Positions 36,525-48,115 of a stretch of DNA of 64,000 bases are shown here, piece by piece (position 1 is the stretch's first letter; each line of letters opens with the position of its first letter). The notes beneath the pieces were generated by a model, which was not told the origin of the DNA, ran no database searches, and was given only the letters and a program-made list of their open reading frames with translations. Origin of the DNA: Nageia nagi (lineage: Eukaryota > Pinophyta); contig JBITNC010000001.1 in the NCBI GenBank assembly GCA_050084985.1, positions 119,288,001 through 119,352,000 of the forward strand, given 5' to 3'. The position numbers and the translations under genes are program-made.

Positions 36525-36897
36525 ATGGAAAATTATGAATGGACCATGTTCTTGGATGGTTTGAGATGCATTCAAAAAGTAGGGGTAGGAATTGTTCTTA
36601 TCAACCCTCATGGTGATGTTATCCCTATATCTTATCATTTAAGTTTTGATTCCACTAACAATATAGTAGAATATGAAGCCCTAATTCTAGGTTTAAAGGT
36701 TGTAATACTTCTAAAAGTAAAAAGGATCAAAATTATTGGTGATTCTCAATTCATTTTGAAGTAAGTGTCTAGAATATACAACACCAAATATCTCAAGTTA
36801 CAACCATACAAGGAAATGGTAGAGAATATCCATGTATACTTCAATGAGTATAAAATTGATAAGATTCTAAGATACAACAACATGTGGGTAAGTGCAA
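36525..36897 (+). pseudogene. E1 archaeal-type RNase H, interrupted by T1
   Basis: MENYEWTMFLDGLRCIQKVG, then GIVLINPHGDVIPISYHLSF, NNIVEYEALILGLKVV and IIGDSQFILK match the archaeal-type RNase H of Tat elements (catalytic Asp in FLDG, Glu in VEYEAL, Asp in GDSQ). The frame continues to NEYKIDKILRYNNM and then is broken at about 36,904; the domain's last residues and the start of the integrase region resume at 48,116. Confidence 0.82.
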
Positions 36898-37159
36898 GAA
36901 GATGGATCCAAAAAATGGCAAAAAAGTGGATTCATTTTCCATAATTTTTAGGTTTCATCATAATTGATCTCAAATTTTTAATCCCTTAGAGATAGAATCT
37001 TGAAAAATATCACTAGCTAAAAATAAAGCTCTTAGAGTGTAGTTTCCAAATATGTAATTTATTACAATACCTAGTTGATAGAAATTGATTTATGATAGGT
37101 ACTTCTAAAAGCTATTATTTAAAATGTGCCATTTTATTAGCATACCATGGTCTTCTATG

Positions 37160-37840
37160 ACAAGCATATTTTGACCTAAAACATAATCTTTTTAAAATCA
37201 TTTTGGAAAAAGATACCTAACACATTGAATATTATGCAAGATATTTTTTCATATTTTTCATGAATATTTTTTTAATTAATTTTGTACTAGTTGTAATTAT
37301 TATTTCAAAAAGTACCAATCTACAGCACACATAATTTGACCTAAACTTATCCTTTTTTAGTTTTTGTTTTTTAATTTAATAGAGAATTATTTGTAGATTG
37401 TTGACATATAATTTTTATTTCTTAATTCTTCCAAAATAAAAAAGTTTTTAAAATAAGTCATAAAACCTAATTTTTCAAGTTTAAAGACTAGTTTCATTGA
37501 AAATTACTTTATAAATAGGAAACATAATCAAATTATTAAAAAACTTATATATTTGTAATTTGTACTACTTGGCCTATAATGGGTTTTAATTTCATGAAAA
37601 AACACCTCAAATCACTAGATCTAACATTTGTCAAAAGTCTTTATTTTTCCTTGTCACTACCATGAACAAGAAGGTGCAAGTCCAAGGCTAGTACTTGGTC
37701 CACCAAGCCTTTTCAAATAACAAAATTTTATTCCATAACAAAATTACATTATATTTTTTTATTCAAAATAATGAAATTTTGTTACAAATGAAATTATGTT
37801 ATAAATAAAATTGTGTTATAGATACAATTTCATTATATTT
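37160..37840. repeat. T1 left subterminal repeats
   Basis: Short repeated phrases: TTTGACCTAAAMMT at 37,168 and 37,336 with flanking similarity, and multiple AAATTTTGTTA / ATAACAAAATT units (some inverted) between 37,715 and 37,840. Such arrays act as transposase-binding sites in many DNA transposons. No coding region in 36,905-38,110. Confidence 0.45.
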
Positions 37841-38110
37841 GTACTTGTTATTATCAATAGTACTTTGTACAATACTCTATCTAAAATTTGCATCATTCCT
37901 CCCATACCCTACATCACCAATATCTTTGAAAGTGATATTTTTACATTTTTCTAATGCAAAATTATTGAGGATAAGTTCTTTAGAATCCATTTTTGAATCT
38001 CTTATCATAGGTGGTAACTTTGCAACATTTTTGAAGGTGAAATATGAATATTTGATGGTGAAAGAAAGTGTTTTCAATCTTTTATTTTGAAGAAATTATT
38101 GACTAATCAC

Positions 38111-40125
38111 ATGGGTTCAAAACATCATCAAACAAAGAGAGCAAGGATGAATTTGAGACCTAAAGAAATTCAAGTAAATAAAGAAAAGGAGGCAAAAAGA
38201 TAAAGTGATAGATATGCAAAGATTAAAACATCTACCTTAATTGCAATTGTTTAGGAGAATAATGAGGAGAATGTAATTGAAGATATGAATATGGATGATG
38301 CAAGTGTGGAACATGCAAATATTATATATGCTTTAAATCCTAGAAGTAACTCTTCAAATACAACATTGAATGAAGCTCTAATTCCAACCACATATTCAAA
38401 TCCACTAGTGAATGAAGCTTTAATTTTGATAACTATGAATATGAATCTAGGTATACCTTCAAAACCTCCTTTGAATGACATGTGAAATGTGGATATTCAA
38501 TTTAATTTATATATGCCTTTTAACCCTTCTTTTGATAATGTAGATGATATTTATTCTAATCATGAGGAAAATGAAATAGTAAATGATATTAAAAATCATA
38601 GTTTTAATAATTATTTGGACACTATTTTTTTTTTAATTGAAATCAATGGATTAGATAATGTCCCTGGTAATAAATCTTGGAGATACATATGAAGATATGC
38701 AAATATGGTATATGATCAATTTTTCTTTAAGAAAATATTAGTTTTTCAATGTCAATTCCTATTGTAATTAATTATATGGTGAAAATGAGAAAGGTAGTCA
38801 AAACTTTAGGCATTTGTGTGAAGAAGGATGAACCCCTTAAACAAGTTATATCCACTATTACTAGTGCCACTGACTCTACAGGAAAGAAGAGTCAATCTAA
38901 AGATAAGAATGGGGAACATTGAGCTATAATAGTAACTTTAGTTTATCCATTTCTACATAAGTGATAACTAATTACATTCACTAAAGTTTATCCAATATTT
39001 GTTCAAGGTATTTTATGATAATTTGAAATAAAGGGAAATTCAAATGGCACAACATTTAATTTGGCTAGATAATTGTATGGGATAGTTTAAAAATGCATAA
39101 GTATTTTATTGGCCAAGTAGGGCTCACAAAGAGAATAATATCCAACATATGTGGAGTTTTTTTGAAGTTGTACATGGTAAAGGAGAACATGATGGAGCTA
39201 GTGCATGCATTAAAAGAGCTCTTACTAGATAGCAACTAAAATTTGAAGAGGCAACCAAATTTAGAGATACATATACAATTTTGGATTGGTGTAATATAAA
39301 ACTATCTAAAGGATCAAGTTCAAATTCTACAATTCAATGATTTTTTTGGTTAGTTGAGGAAGATAATATTCTAAGTCATCATGATTGTGAGACAATCAAT
39401 GGATCAGCAAAGTGGCATTTATTTAGGAGTTCAAAAGTAAGCACATGGACTTTATGGACAAGAAATTTGCATGTTTTTGTTATTTTTATATTGTAATGAT
39501 TGGGAATCATGTACAAATAAAGAATGGGTTGAGGAATGGAAACAAAGATATTTGACACCTATATAATCAAATGATCAATATGAAAAGAGAATTGAAGATG
39601 AGAATCAAGTTTTTGCATCAAATGACTATGATCATGTTTTAGATATTGTACAAGAAGGTAATTTAATTTGTTATATTTATATGAATGCATAATTATGTAT
39701 ATATGTTATACTTTATTGATACAAATTTTAACTTCAAGATATGTGTATGCTATTGTGGCACCTAAGGGAAATGTAGAGGTAATAGAGTATTGGTTAGCTC
39801 AATGTGTTCAAACAAAACATAAGTTAACTCATACTTGAGTTGATGATGATGGTTTTGAGTATCTGATAGGTTCTATGGTGGCTATTGGCACATGGCTATG
39901 ATCATATATCATATGACAAAATGGTTTTCCTACATATGAAGATTATCAAATAGGTAAGAAGATTATACACTACTCACACTTATACTAGAAAAATAAAATA
40001 AAACTTGATAGATTTTGTGGGAGACCTCATAATAAATTGTTGTGAAAAACTTTGATGGAGGAACATGAAAAAATTATGGATGCATTGCAAAAAAGAGAGG
40101 ATGAAATGGTACAATAAAATAAAAA
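38111..40125 (+). pseudogene. T1 transposase-like gene
   Basis: From ATG 38,111 (MGSKHHQTKRARMN, basic head) one frame runs to 38,692 with only three stops (TAA, TAG, TGA). Coding resumes past 38,750. The core at about 39,055-39,300 reads IWLDNCMG.FKNA, FYWPSRAHKENN, FFEVVHGKGEHDGASACIKR and DWCNIKL. The N-D-N-C...F-K-N and H-G-K-G-x-x-D-G pair recalls a eukaryote-wide group of transposase-like proteins with a DDE/RNase H-type 'SDG..QFKN ... GHGKG..DG' signature, from memory and unverified. A GT-AG intron of 81 bp is predicted at 39,658-39,738, before the last exon (VEVIEYWLAQCV). The gene is shared with T0. Confidence 0.55.
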
Positions 40126-40157
40126 ATATAGGTACTTATTTATAACTTAATATTCTT

Positions 40158-40231
40158 ATCCCTAACCCCTAATCCCTAAACCCTAATCTCTAACCCCTAA
40201 TACCTAATCCCTAATCCCTAATATCCAACCC
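40158..40231. repeat. degenerate telomere-type repeat
   Basis: About ten units of CCCTAAA, CCCTAAT and CCCCTAA in tandem, e.g. TCCCTAACCCCTAATCCC. The plant telomere repeat is CCCTAAA; here units vary, as in old interstitial telomere sequence. It lies just after the transposase gene. Confidence 0.8.
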
Positions 40232-40310
40232 CTTTCCTCCTTCTCTTCTCCCTCCTCTTCTTCCCCTCCCCTTATTCCCTTCTCCCCTTATCCTCCCATC
40301 CCCTCACCCT
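40232..40310. repeat. polypyrimidine tract
   Basis: About 80 bp of almost pure C/T on the plus strand (CCTCCTTCTCTTCTCCC...) directly following the telomere-type repeat and leading into the tRNA-like sequence. It is the most C-rich stretch in the window. Confidence 0.9.
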
Positions 40311-40312
40311 CA

Positions 40313-40385
40313 ACTATATTAGCTCAGCTAGAAGAGCATGTGGATTTTAACCATGTGGTAGTGGGTTTGATTCCCATATATAGCA
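40313..40385 (+). tRNA. tRNA-Lys(UUU)-like sequence, possibly a SINE head or pseudogene
   Basis: Folds as a 73-nt cloverleaf: acceptor 40,313-40,319 with 40,378-40,384 (6 of 7 pairs, A-C mismatch at the end), D stem GCTC/GAGC, anticodon stem TGTGG/CCATG with loop ATTTTAA, anticodon TTT at 40,346-40,348, T stem GTGGG/CCCAT with loop TTTGATT (TTCGATT expected; a CpG to TpG change). Box A-like TAGCTCAGCTAG and box B-like GGTTTGATTCCC are recognisable. No oligo-T terminator follows for about 120 bp, so it may be a tRNA-derived SINE head rather than a functional gene. Confidence 0.72.
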
Positions 40386-42369
40386 TGTACCTTCAGAATT
40401 AAATGACCTTATGTACATATAAACTTCTATCCTTAGGTAAGTTGATAAGGAAAAATAACGACTCAAATTGAACCAATCATTCTAAGATGAATGCACTTTG
40501 AATTTGATTAACAATAAACTTTTTCAACATTGTTAATGTTGTCTTCTTTTTTCATTATTTTGTCCTTAATTCTATCCTTATTCTCTTCCTTATTAGTTCT
40601 TAATTTTTTTTTGTCTTCTATTATCGTTATTAGTTCAAATTTGAGAATACAAAATTGGTGAATCAATCTAAGGATTATATAATAATCATCATTGAAGTAA
40701 CTACAGAAATATCATATTTCCAAATTACTTAAATATATCTACATTTTCCTCTCCTATTTTTGTTTCCTATAAGATTTCATTTGATTTGTGGTATTAATTA
40801 TTCTCAATATATATTCATTTGTCATTTAGTCATCTTATACTCTAGAATAGGATCTTCATCATCTAGATTTATGAATATTTTCTTCCTATAATCCTCTTAA
40901 TATTAGGGAGAAATGTATCATGTAACATTAGGGAGGAATATATCATCCTCTTAACTATTTGGGTTCCTTCCTTTTTCTCTAACTCAATTTCTAAGATTCA
41001 TAGTTCTTAGTTAAATAATTTGTGTTACTATTTTTTTAATATCTAAATCTAAAATTTATGTTATGAGGTTTTTAGTAGGAGGCCTTGAAGAGGAAGTATT
41101 TTGTTAAATAATTTTTGTTGGGAGGTTTAAAATTCTTGTTCAAGGAAACCTTCTTTTTAATTCATTAAGGGGGTCATTCAATTTTTTGGACAAAATCAAC
41201 CTCTTGGAAGGAAAGTAGGAATTTTACCCCTTAGGGTTCTATTTCTAGGTGTGAACATTTATAAATATTACTAGTAGGAATTTCTAGATTTGTAAGGGTT
41301 ATCTCCTACTTTCAACTCTTATAGGTGTCACTATCTTGAGGTCCTTTTGGTCAACCTATTTGCAGAGTTAGTTTATACCTTGAACTTTCAATTTAATGAG
41401 TGTAAATTTTCAACTTACCATACAACATATAGTACCTTCAAGATATAAAATATTGGAATATTTGATAAACTTATTAATATATTATTAATGTATTCCAAAA
41501 CCTAACTTAGTAAGAAATCTAATGTGTAAAGGTAATCCAAGATACTTGATTATTGATTCATATAATTATCTGCAAGAGCCTTATATTAAAATTTGAATTC
41601 CCCCCCTAGTGATAATTTCTAAGGAATCAAAACATCATACCAACATAACTTATTTTAGCTTATGAGCTAACTTATTTACTTTACAAATTATTTACAAGTT
41701 ATTTTATATTTTACAAGTTATTTACAAGTAAATGTTGTATTAACTTGGTATTTTTATTATGAGCTAAGTCTCCAAGATTAACTTAGTATTTTTACAAAGT
41801 ACCCTATCATAATTACTAATTTACCTATAATAATTTAACTTGATGTACATTAGATAATTTAATGCAACATAACTTGACATAAAAACATAATTACTAAATT
41901 GCCCTATCATAATTTAATTCAACATAAAAACATCAAAATAACATGCAATTCATTAACATGCCTCCATAAACATCTATGATAAAATCATGCATATATATGT
42001 CAAAAAGTAATATATAGTCCATATGACCCATAATAATGTACATAATAACATCCATAGTCTATATAAGAATGTACATCTAGTCTCAGACAACACATGTACA
42101 TGTACATACATACATATATCAAAAAATACAAAGTCCATCAAATTCAAGTAAGTTCTCAAAGATTTATATAACAAAAGGCCTAATATAATGTGCATGTAAC
42201 AACAAAAGACTTAAATCCTCAAAAATGTATATAACAAAAGACCCAAGTCCTCAAAAATGTATGTAACAACATGTACCTAAGTCCTTAAACACATACATAT
42301 CTACTCATAGATCTAAGTCCATAAGATCTATCTAATACATACACCTTCCCTATCATAATCAATCTTCCT
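40386..42369. other. T1 spacer between convergent genes
   Basis: Long A+T-rich spacer with no coding region I can support. 41,680-41,760 repeats TTTACAAGTTATTTACAAGT. Ends in short phrases with AAGTCCTCAAAAATGTAT, tandemly repeated about every 40-50 bp at 42,150-42,290. Confidence 0.5.
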
Positions 42370-42541
42370 TTTAGTTCCATGTGATGAAGGTGAAATTGTA
42401 GACTCATGATGTTAGATAATATAAAGAAAAATAAAATCATCTTTTTAAAAATTTGATTCAATTTCTTAATAAATTATATTGAAGTCACTAACCTACATAC
42501 ATGCATACATACATACATACAACATACATATACATACATAC

Positions 42542-42606
<65 letters not shown>

Positions 42607-44283
42607 CATAAATTTTACCACATCATGATGCTCCTCTACTCATTTAGAAACTACATACTGAATGTTGTTGTGCAACCTATAGTTTATTTGATGCATCAAT
42701 ACAAAATATATCATCAGGTAGACCCTAAAATATCAAATAAAACACCAAATAAAATGCATATGTGTACACACTAGTTATTTTAACAATATTACCTCAAATC
42801 TATTAGGTGGGTTAGAGTGAAATTATGTCTCCCTAGTAACTGGTGATTAGGATCCATTGTAATGATGCTATCAACTTGCAAACATATATACAATTTACAT
42901 GCTAGATCTAGTGAAAAAAAGAGTACATAATAATGACTAGTATTTAATTGAGAAAAAACATATAGTGGTTGGTAGATCCTGAATAGTAGTCAACACAATC
43001 TCTAGATGGTCAGATGTGAACATACCATGATCTCCCCATAATAATTAAAATATTATATGATAATGCAAGAACATGTATACAAAAGTGAAATGCTTGACAT
43101 TACAATTTAAACAAGGTGTAAATTTGATTACCTAGAAGGGTGTCTAATCTTGTCTAGAAGTTAATATAATATGACCTCAATCATATCCATATAATGATGT
43201 AGAACCCATCCTCTACACCAAAAAAATACAAATATAAGATTTATATATTAATTTTATGAAATTATCCTTATTAAATATAAAATGTGTGCCTTAAAAATAC
43301 ACATGAAATTTACCTGTGTACTAGAAGTATCATAACCGCCTAATAACATCTGCATAAAACTATGAAGATTAGTATTTACTATACCTACACCTAGAGTGGG
43401 CCTAATACATATCTAGTGGTAATGATATAAGGTGTGAGGCATCATCACCTATGAGTTACTATATCCCTCTACATCAAATGCTTCTTAATGTCTCTCATTG
43501 AACTTAGCTACCACATTGGTAGCTTGTTTAGTGAGAGTACCTGATAGCTGACTCAATCCCTCTAACCCTAAAACCACTATAGAACTAAGAAAATAGTAGG
43601 AATAGTAGATCAAGTAGAAGGTACAAGAGGTGGAACACATCCCAAGTCAATTAGGATCAACCCATGCCCCTAGTCTATCCTATGGATAACCAAGACCAAC
43701 ACCCTGAGATGGTCTAATATCAAAGTAGTTTGGTTTTTTATGTAACACAAACTCTACATGCAATTTCTTCAAAAAATACAATGGGATATCTCTCCCATTA
43801 TCATATGGGGCCTAATCAAATACCATCCACCATCTATCCCAAAAATAATGGGCTATCTTAGAAGGGGTACGCCACCTAATACTAATTCTTTATTTACTAA
43901 GTAGGATTGGTTGATTGGTTTTAGAATTAATGAATTACTTAGATACTATTTGTTTAGTAATTTTTAGGTCATTTATCTCCTTATGGGAGAGACCATTTTC
44001 ATAAAAATATCTAGCCTCCTATCATGATGTACATCATAGATATAAAACATGACTTATGGGGGGAAATATCTCTAACAATAGTATGGAGTGCAGTAATTAT
44101 ATCTTGTAATACCTTGATATTTTGAGTAATAGCTTCTCAAAGGCGATCCCCATTTGACTGAGGGGGTGGTGGGTTTTCATGAGGTGGACTAAAGGATGAA
44201 TTTAGGGGGTTCTCATCATATGGAATATAGGGTGGAGAATGGGGGTTTTCATGATGTGGAGATGGTGGACATGGGGGATCCAT
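42370..44283 (-). pseudogene. T1 partner gene, unidentified protein
   Basis: Begins at ATG 44,283. The N-terminus is Pro-rich with repeated HENP/DENP motifs (MDPPCPPSPHHENP...). The core shares text with the T0 copy: GGW/WWMVFD, KPNYFDI-like, GVG, LGAW. Later exons with GT-AG boundaries are suggested by short coding patches (about 43,140-43,200 and 42,800). Stops are numerous. No known domain recognised. Convergent with the transposase gene and co-inherited with it, so it may be an accessory mobility protein; this is inference. Confidence 0.5.
42492..42602. repeat. compound (CATA)n-(AT)n microsatellite
   Basis: Tandem CATA units from about 42,492 to 42,545 grade into about 30 AT units ending near 42,602. 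It sits in the 3' part of the T1 partner gene, probably intronic. Confidence 0.93.
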
Positions 44284-44559
44284 GGTAACAAAAGCTACAA
44301 CCTAAGTGAATATACATAATCTAATCTATGAAAGCATAAATATTTCAAAAGGATATGAATATCACATGATATTCAATACATGATAATCTATAAATACAAA
44401 TTTTAAAAATAAATTATGTAAATACAAATAATATTCAATATGATAATCTATAATGCATTTGAATATATGAAAATAATCCCTAATTCATTACAATATGTAA
44501 AATAATTAATGTTCAAATGGCATCCCAATTTATCTTAGTGTTATGCTTTGCTTGGTGAT

Positions 44560-46100
44560 ATCATTGTAATCAATAATTAGCTTTCAAAGCTTGGGAAGAG
44601 TGTCTCCATCCCTTGAAATTATTAAGGGTTAACAACTCAAGAGAGTTCCAGAATTTGATGGTTGGTAAAGGTTGTAAATAAGGTTTGCTTAGTGATTTGT
44701 AAAGAGCATGTATGCACATATAGGTTAATGATTCTACTGGGAGAGAGATCAATCCTATGAGGGAAAATATAACAATACATATGTAATCATAAATGGTCCA
44801 TTCCTCCAACAATTCATGAGCCTAATGAAGGTGTTCCACCTTCATTGCTACCTTTTCCACCTAGATTAAGATCTAGTTACATATTAAATAAAATTGTATA
44901 TTTGTCAATAAAATTAAAAGGAGAAGGGGAAAAATAATGAAAAAAGAATATCATAACTAGCTTTCCAAATACAAAAATGAATGTTCAATCTAAATAAATA
45001 TCATGTACTCTTGGTAAAGGAATGGTGAAGGAAGGTTGGTCCCCTAAGAAATCTTATTGCCATGACAAGGGATTAAGCATGAAAGTACATTATAAATAAA
45101 GTACCAAGCTTATTTGGCATTTGTACATGCCCTAAAAATATGCAAGACATCATTAAGTGGTTGGTATAAGGGGTATTGAGTTCATCCACTTCTAGGTTTA
45201 TGAGATGAGTACTAAGAGGTAATCCATAATAAATAGAATTCTAAGAAAAGATTAATGATTGGGTTCAATATAAGATATCCATACCACTTAAAAGCTAACC
45301 CTCCTTCTAGACTTGAAATAAAATAAGTTCCATTTCTTATCAAGAGCTTCGATACCATGGGGAGATAAGGAAGTAACCTTGCATATACTTATCAAGCTTT
45401 ATAATTAAAGAGTACAGGGTGTCCATAAACTAACTCAAGTCTATCTAGGAGGGCTTTTATATTAGACTCCATTTTCATGGAGCATATGTGTTCAATTGCA
45501 ATAAATAATAATATCACAAGCATCCATCCTTAGTTTATAATTAATGGCTCTACTGAAATTCAACCTATGGAATCTAGTGTCTATTTAGTAAGAGAACAAG
45601 TATAAAATGGATTTGATACCCTTTCTATACAAATTCTATGCATGTAAGTTAAACCTTTTCTCGCAAGATTCCCTAATAAATAAGAACATAGGATCACCAT
45701 ATGTAGTGGATGGTATACTACCTATGGATTTGACCCATGGTCTCCCATAGTTCTCCCTAATAATGAATTATAGGGAAAGAAATATTTTCACTATGTAGTA
45801 AGTCTAGTATTGAGAGTTTTAAGTGCTAATTGAATTGGTAAGAATTTATGATCATTGTAAAAATGGACACATTTAAGTTCTAAAGTATTTTTTCTTTCTT
45901 AAATGTTGTATCATCCAACATGTCCATATGAGATTGTAAAATTTAAATAAGCTTATATAAGAGGATTATATCTTGAGTTTCTTTGATTGCTTAGTAATAT
46001 TCTATGTTCTTGGGTACCTTTAGGGAGTTATAATCTTTCTAGCACTTGATAAGATTTTGATATGCTATTATACCTTTTTGTTTTGGCATGTACACATACA
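44560..46100 (-). pseudogene. LINE-like coding relic (zinc-binding RT tail)
   Basis: Minus-strand frames read like the C-terminal region of plant L1-type ORF2. NDVLHIFRACTNAK.AWYF (about 45,110-45,170) fits the 'C..C....E...HLF..C..A...W' zf-RVT block, preceded by GNLARKGLTYM/RKGIKSILYLF-like text (45,600-45,690). There is no YADD RT motif visible. It could be a LINE insertion in T1 or a coincidental resemblance. No poly-A tail located. Confidence 0.35.
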
Positions 46101-47250
46101 TATTTATTCAAAATGATTTATCAAGATAACTAGATGTACTTGGATTGAATTAAAAGGAAAAAGGGTACATGTTTTCAATAGAGGAGGCAAGGAAAGTTGA
46201 TCCTACAAGGCCTTCTTCCCCATTATCATTTATGCAACTTGAACCTATAAAATATGTCACCTTAGTATAAAGCTAAGTAACATCATCCTCAAAAGGTTGA
46301 ATTCTATCAAGAGCAACCTTGAACTTAGTAAATCTAGTAATTACATTACTAAATTATTAAAATATACCATAAAAATACAAAGTAAAAATAACTATCAAGA
46401 AATGTGAAAGTTTAGTTTCATGTTCTTACCTCAAGAAAGAGCCAAAGCAATAACAACATGAATAATAATGTCTCTATCTAGACTAGGGGCATTTATAGAT
46501 GAATGAGATGCATCCTTGGCTATGTTGAGGGTAGGAAGCTCTATATACATATACTCATAATCTAAAGTATATTATTTTAAATATAGATACTCAAGCTCAC
46601 CATCTGAGGACATAGGAACCCTAAGAGGAGTAGGTCGAATGGTATCCTAGTAAGAAACATAATCATCTAAGATAATGATGACATTACTTGATCTTTCCTC
46701 ATAGGTCATGGATAATGAGACTCTAGTTTCTCTTAGGAAACAAACCAAGGAGGCATATAACAATCCCTATCAATCACAACACTCTTAATAAAATTTTGAA
46801 TTTAATAAATAACAAATTTAAAAATTTCTCAAGAAACAGCAAACTATCTAAGAACATGCTCGATATGATAGGATTATAAGGAATCAAAGTTAGTGTATTA
46901 TTTTCCTTTGTAACTAGGTATAGTGGAGAAGGATTATAAATACCTCATAACCATGAATGAATATTATCATATTACACCTACAATGGATCTTCTTGGTCAT
47001 GTTGTACATCTAAATGAAGCAAACAAATTTATAAATAGCATTTAAATAAAATCTAGTGTTGTAGTGTAGAATTATTTGCTTTATGCTTATATAATTTATA
47101 AATTTTAACCCCTCATTCATTCTAGATTCTATTTAAGAGCTCTAAAAAGGGTTTGCCTTATAAATGAAATGAAATAGAAGTGTTTTCCAACCTGATTAAT
47201 TGTCTATAAATATCCTTTTAGTTTTTGTAAACTCAACATCTCTAAAAGAG
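46101..47250 (-). pseudogene. unidentified coding-like patches
   Basis: Protein-like minus-strand patches, such as HMDMLDDTTFKKEKILELK then VHFYNDHKFLPIQLALKTLN (about 45,830-45,930, adjoining) and INDNGEEGLVGSTF (about 46,180-46,230). Stops are frequent. I do not recognise a family; it may be an extension of the LINE-like relic. Confidence 0.25.
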
Positions 47251-47259
47251 GTTGTTGAT

Positions 47260-47560
47260 AAATAATGTATTTTAGGGTACATATTTTTCTTGTATGAGCC
47301 TACTGTATTATGTTTATGTTGTTCTAAAAGTGTATGTAAATATTTTTCTTGTACGATATTCATGACCAATATTCTAGATTAAAGTTGAAAAAAGGGTACA
47401 TGTTTTTCTTATACGAGCTAGTGTTTGGTTGAAGTTGACAAAAGGGTAAATATTTTTATTGTATATGTGATGATTAGTGTCAAGGTTTGTTCAGTTGAAA
47501 AATGGTACTTATTTTTTATTTATTTAAAGTCTCTTTGATTAAAGTTAAGTAAACTAAATT
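47260..47560. repeat. tandem repeat, unit about 70 bp
   Basis: Four copies of GGTACATATTTTTCTTGTA(C/T)GA-like sequence followed by TTRAAGTTGAMAAAAGGG lie in tandem. Noncoding, within the right part of T1. Confidence 0.7.
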
Positions 47561-47879
47561 AAATTTTTAATGTTTAATTATTCATTTTTTTAATTAAACT
47601 AAACTAATTTTGCAAAAGAAAAGCATGAAATACAAAAGTACACTAAATTTGCAAATAAAAAACTAAATTAAACTACACACCTCAAAAACTAAGAAACCCA
47701 AAAACTAAATTTTTAAGTGTTTTTACAAATAAAAAATAAGAGAAGTAAGAAATAGGGTACTCAAAGAGCTAAAGAAGGTCATGTAGTGGATGCAGGGCAT
47801 AAGAGCATGGGGTGGGCCTCCTCAAACCAAAATGGCATTTGTTACATAAGATAATGAGGGCCCACAGGCTATTTTCATA

Positions 47880-48115
47880 GGGGTTATAATTATATGAAAT
47901 GAAATCTCCATTCTTAAGAACCAAAATTTCATTTCTTAAAAAAAATGGTTATTAAGAATAAAAATTTTATTTTTGGGTCAGGATGTTGAACCAAAATGAA
48001 ATTTTGATTTTTAAAGATTGCAATTTCATTTCATTTTGGTTTGTGAGGTAGAAGGAAATGAAATTTCAATCATTAAAAATCAAAATTTGTTTTAGTCTAC
48101 CATTTGTTTTTAAGT
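47880..48115. repeat. T1 right subterminal repeats
   Basis: Several direct and inverted copies of AAATGAAATTTC / GAAATTTTGATTTTTAA / TCAAAATTTG crowd the last 230 bp of T1. They echo, but do not mirror, the AAATTTTG units near the left end. Confidence 0.5.

Larger units (their letters stand above)
36905..48115. mobile_element. T1, 11.2-kb uncharacterised DNA transposon in E1
   Basis: An 11.2-kb block interrupts the E1 archaeal RNase H frame. GAAGATG occurs at 36,898-36,904 and again at 48,116-48,122, a candidate 7-bp target duplication. Contents: subterminal repeats, a plus-strand transposase-like gene, a telomere/tRNA composite, a minus-strand partner gene, and LINE-like coding. The gene pair recurs in the same orientation at 1-4,447, so it moves as a unit. 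I see no strong terminal inverted repeat and no LTR, so the superfamily is unassigned. The exact ends could be a few bases off. Confidence 0.55.

Noticed and set aside
40313-40385. Organellar tRNA-Lys transfer
   Set aside because: The plastid gene has an intron, and the T-arm and variable loop look nuclear-type; no organelle sequence flanks it.
36905-48115. T1 as a Helitron, CACTA or hAT element
   Set aside because: No CTRR 3' hairpin end, no CACTA termini, no hAT-type TIR or clean 8-bp duplication, and the core motif differs.
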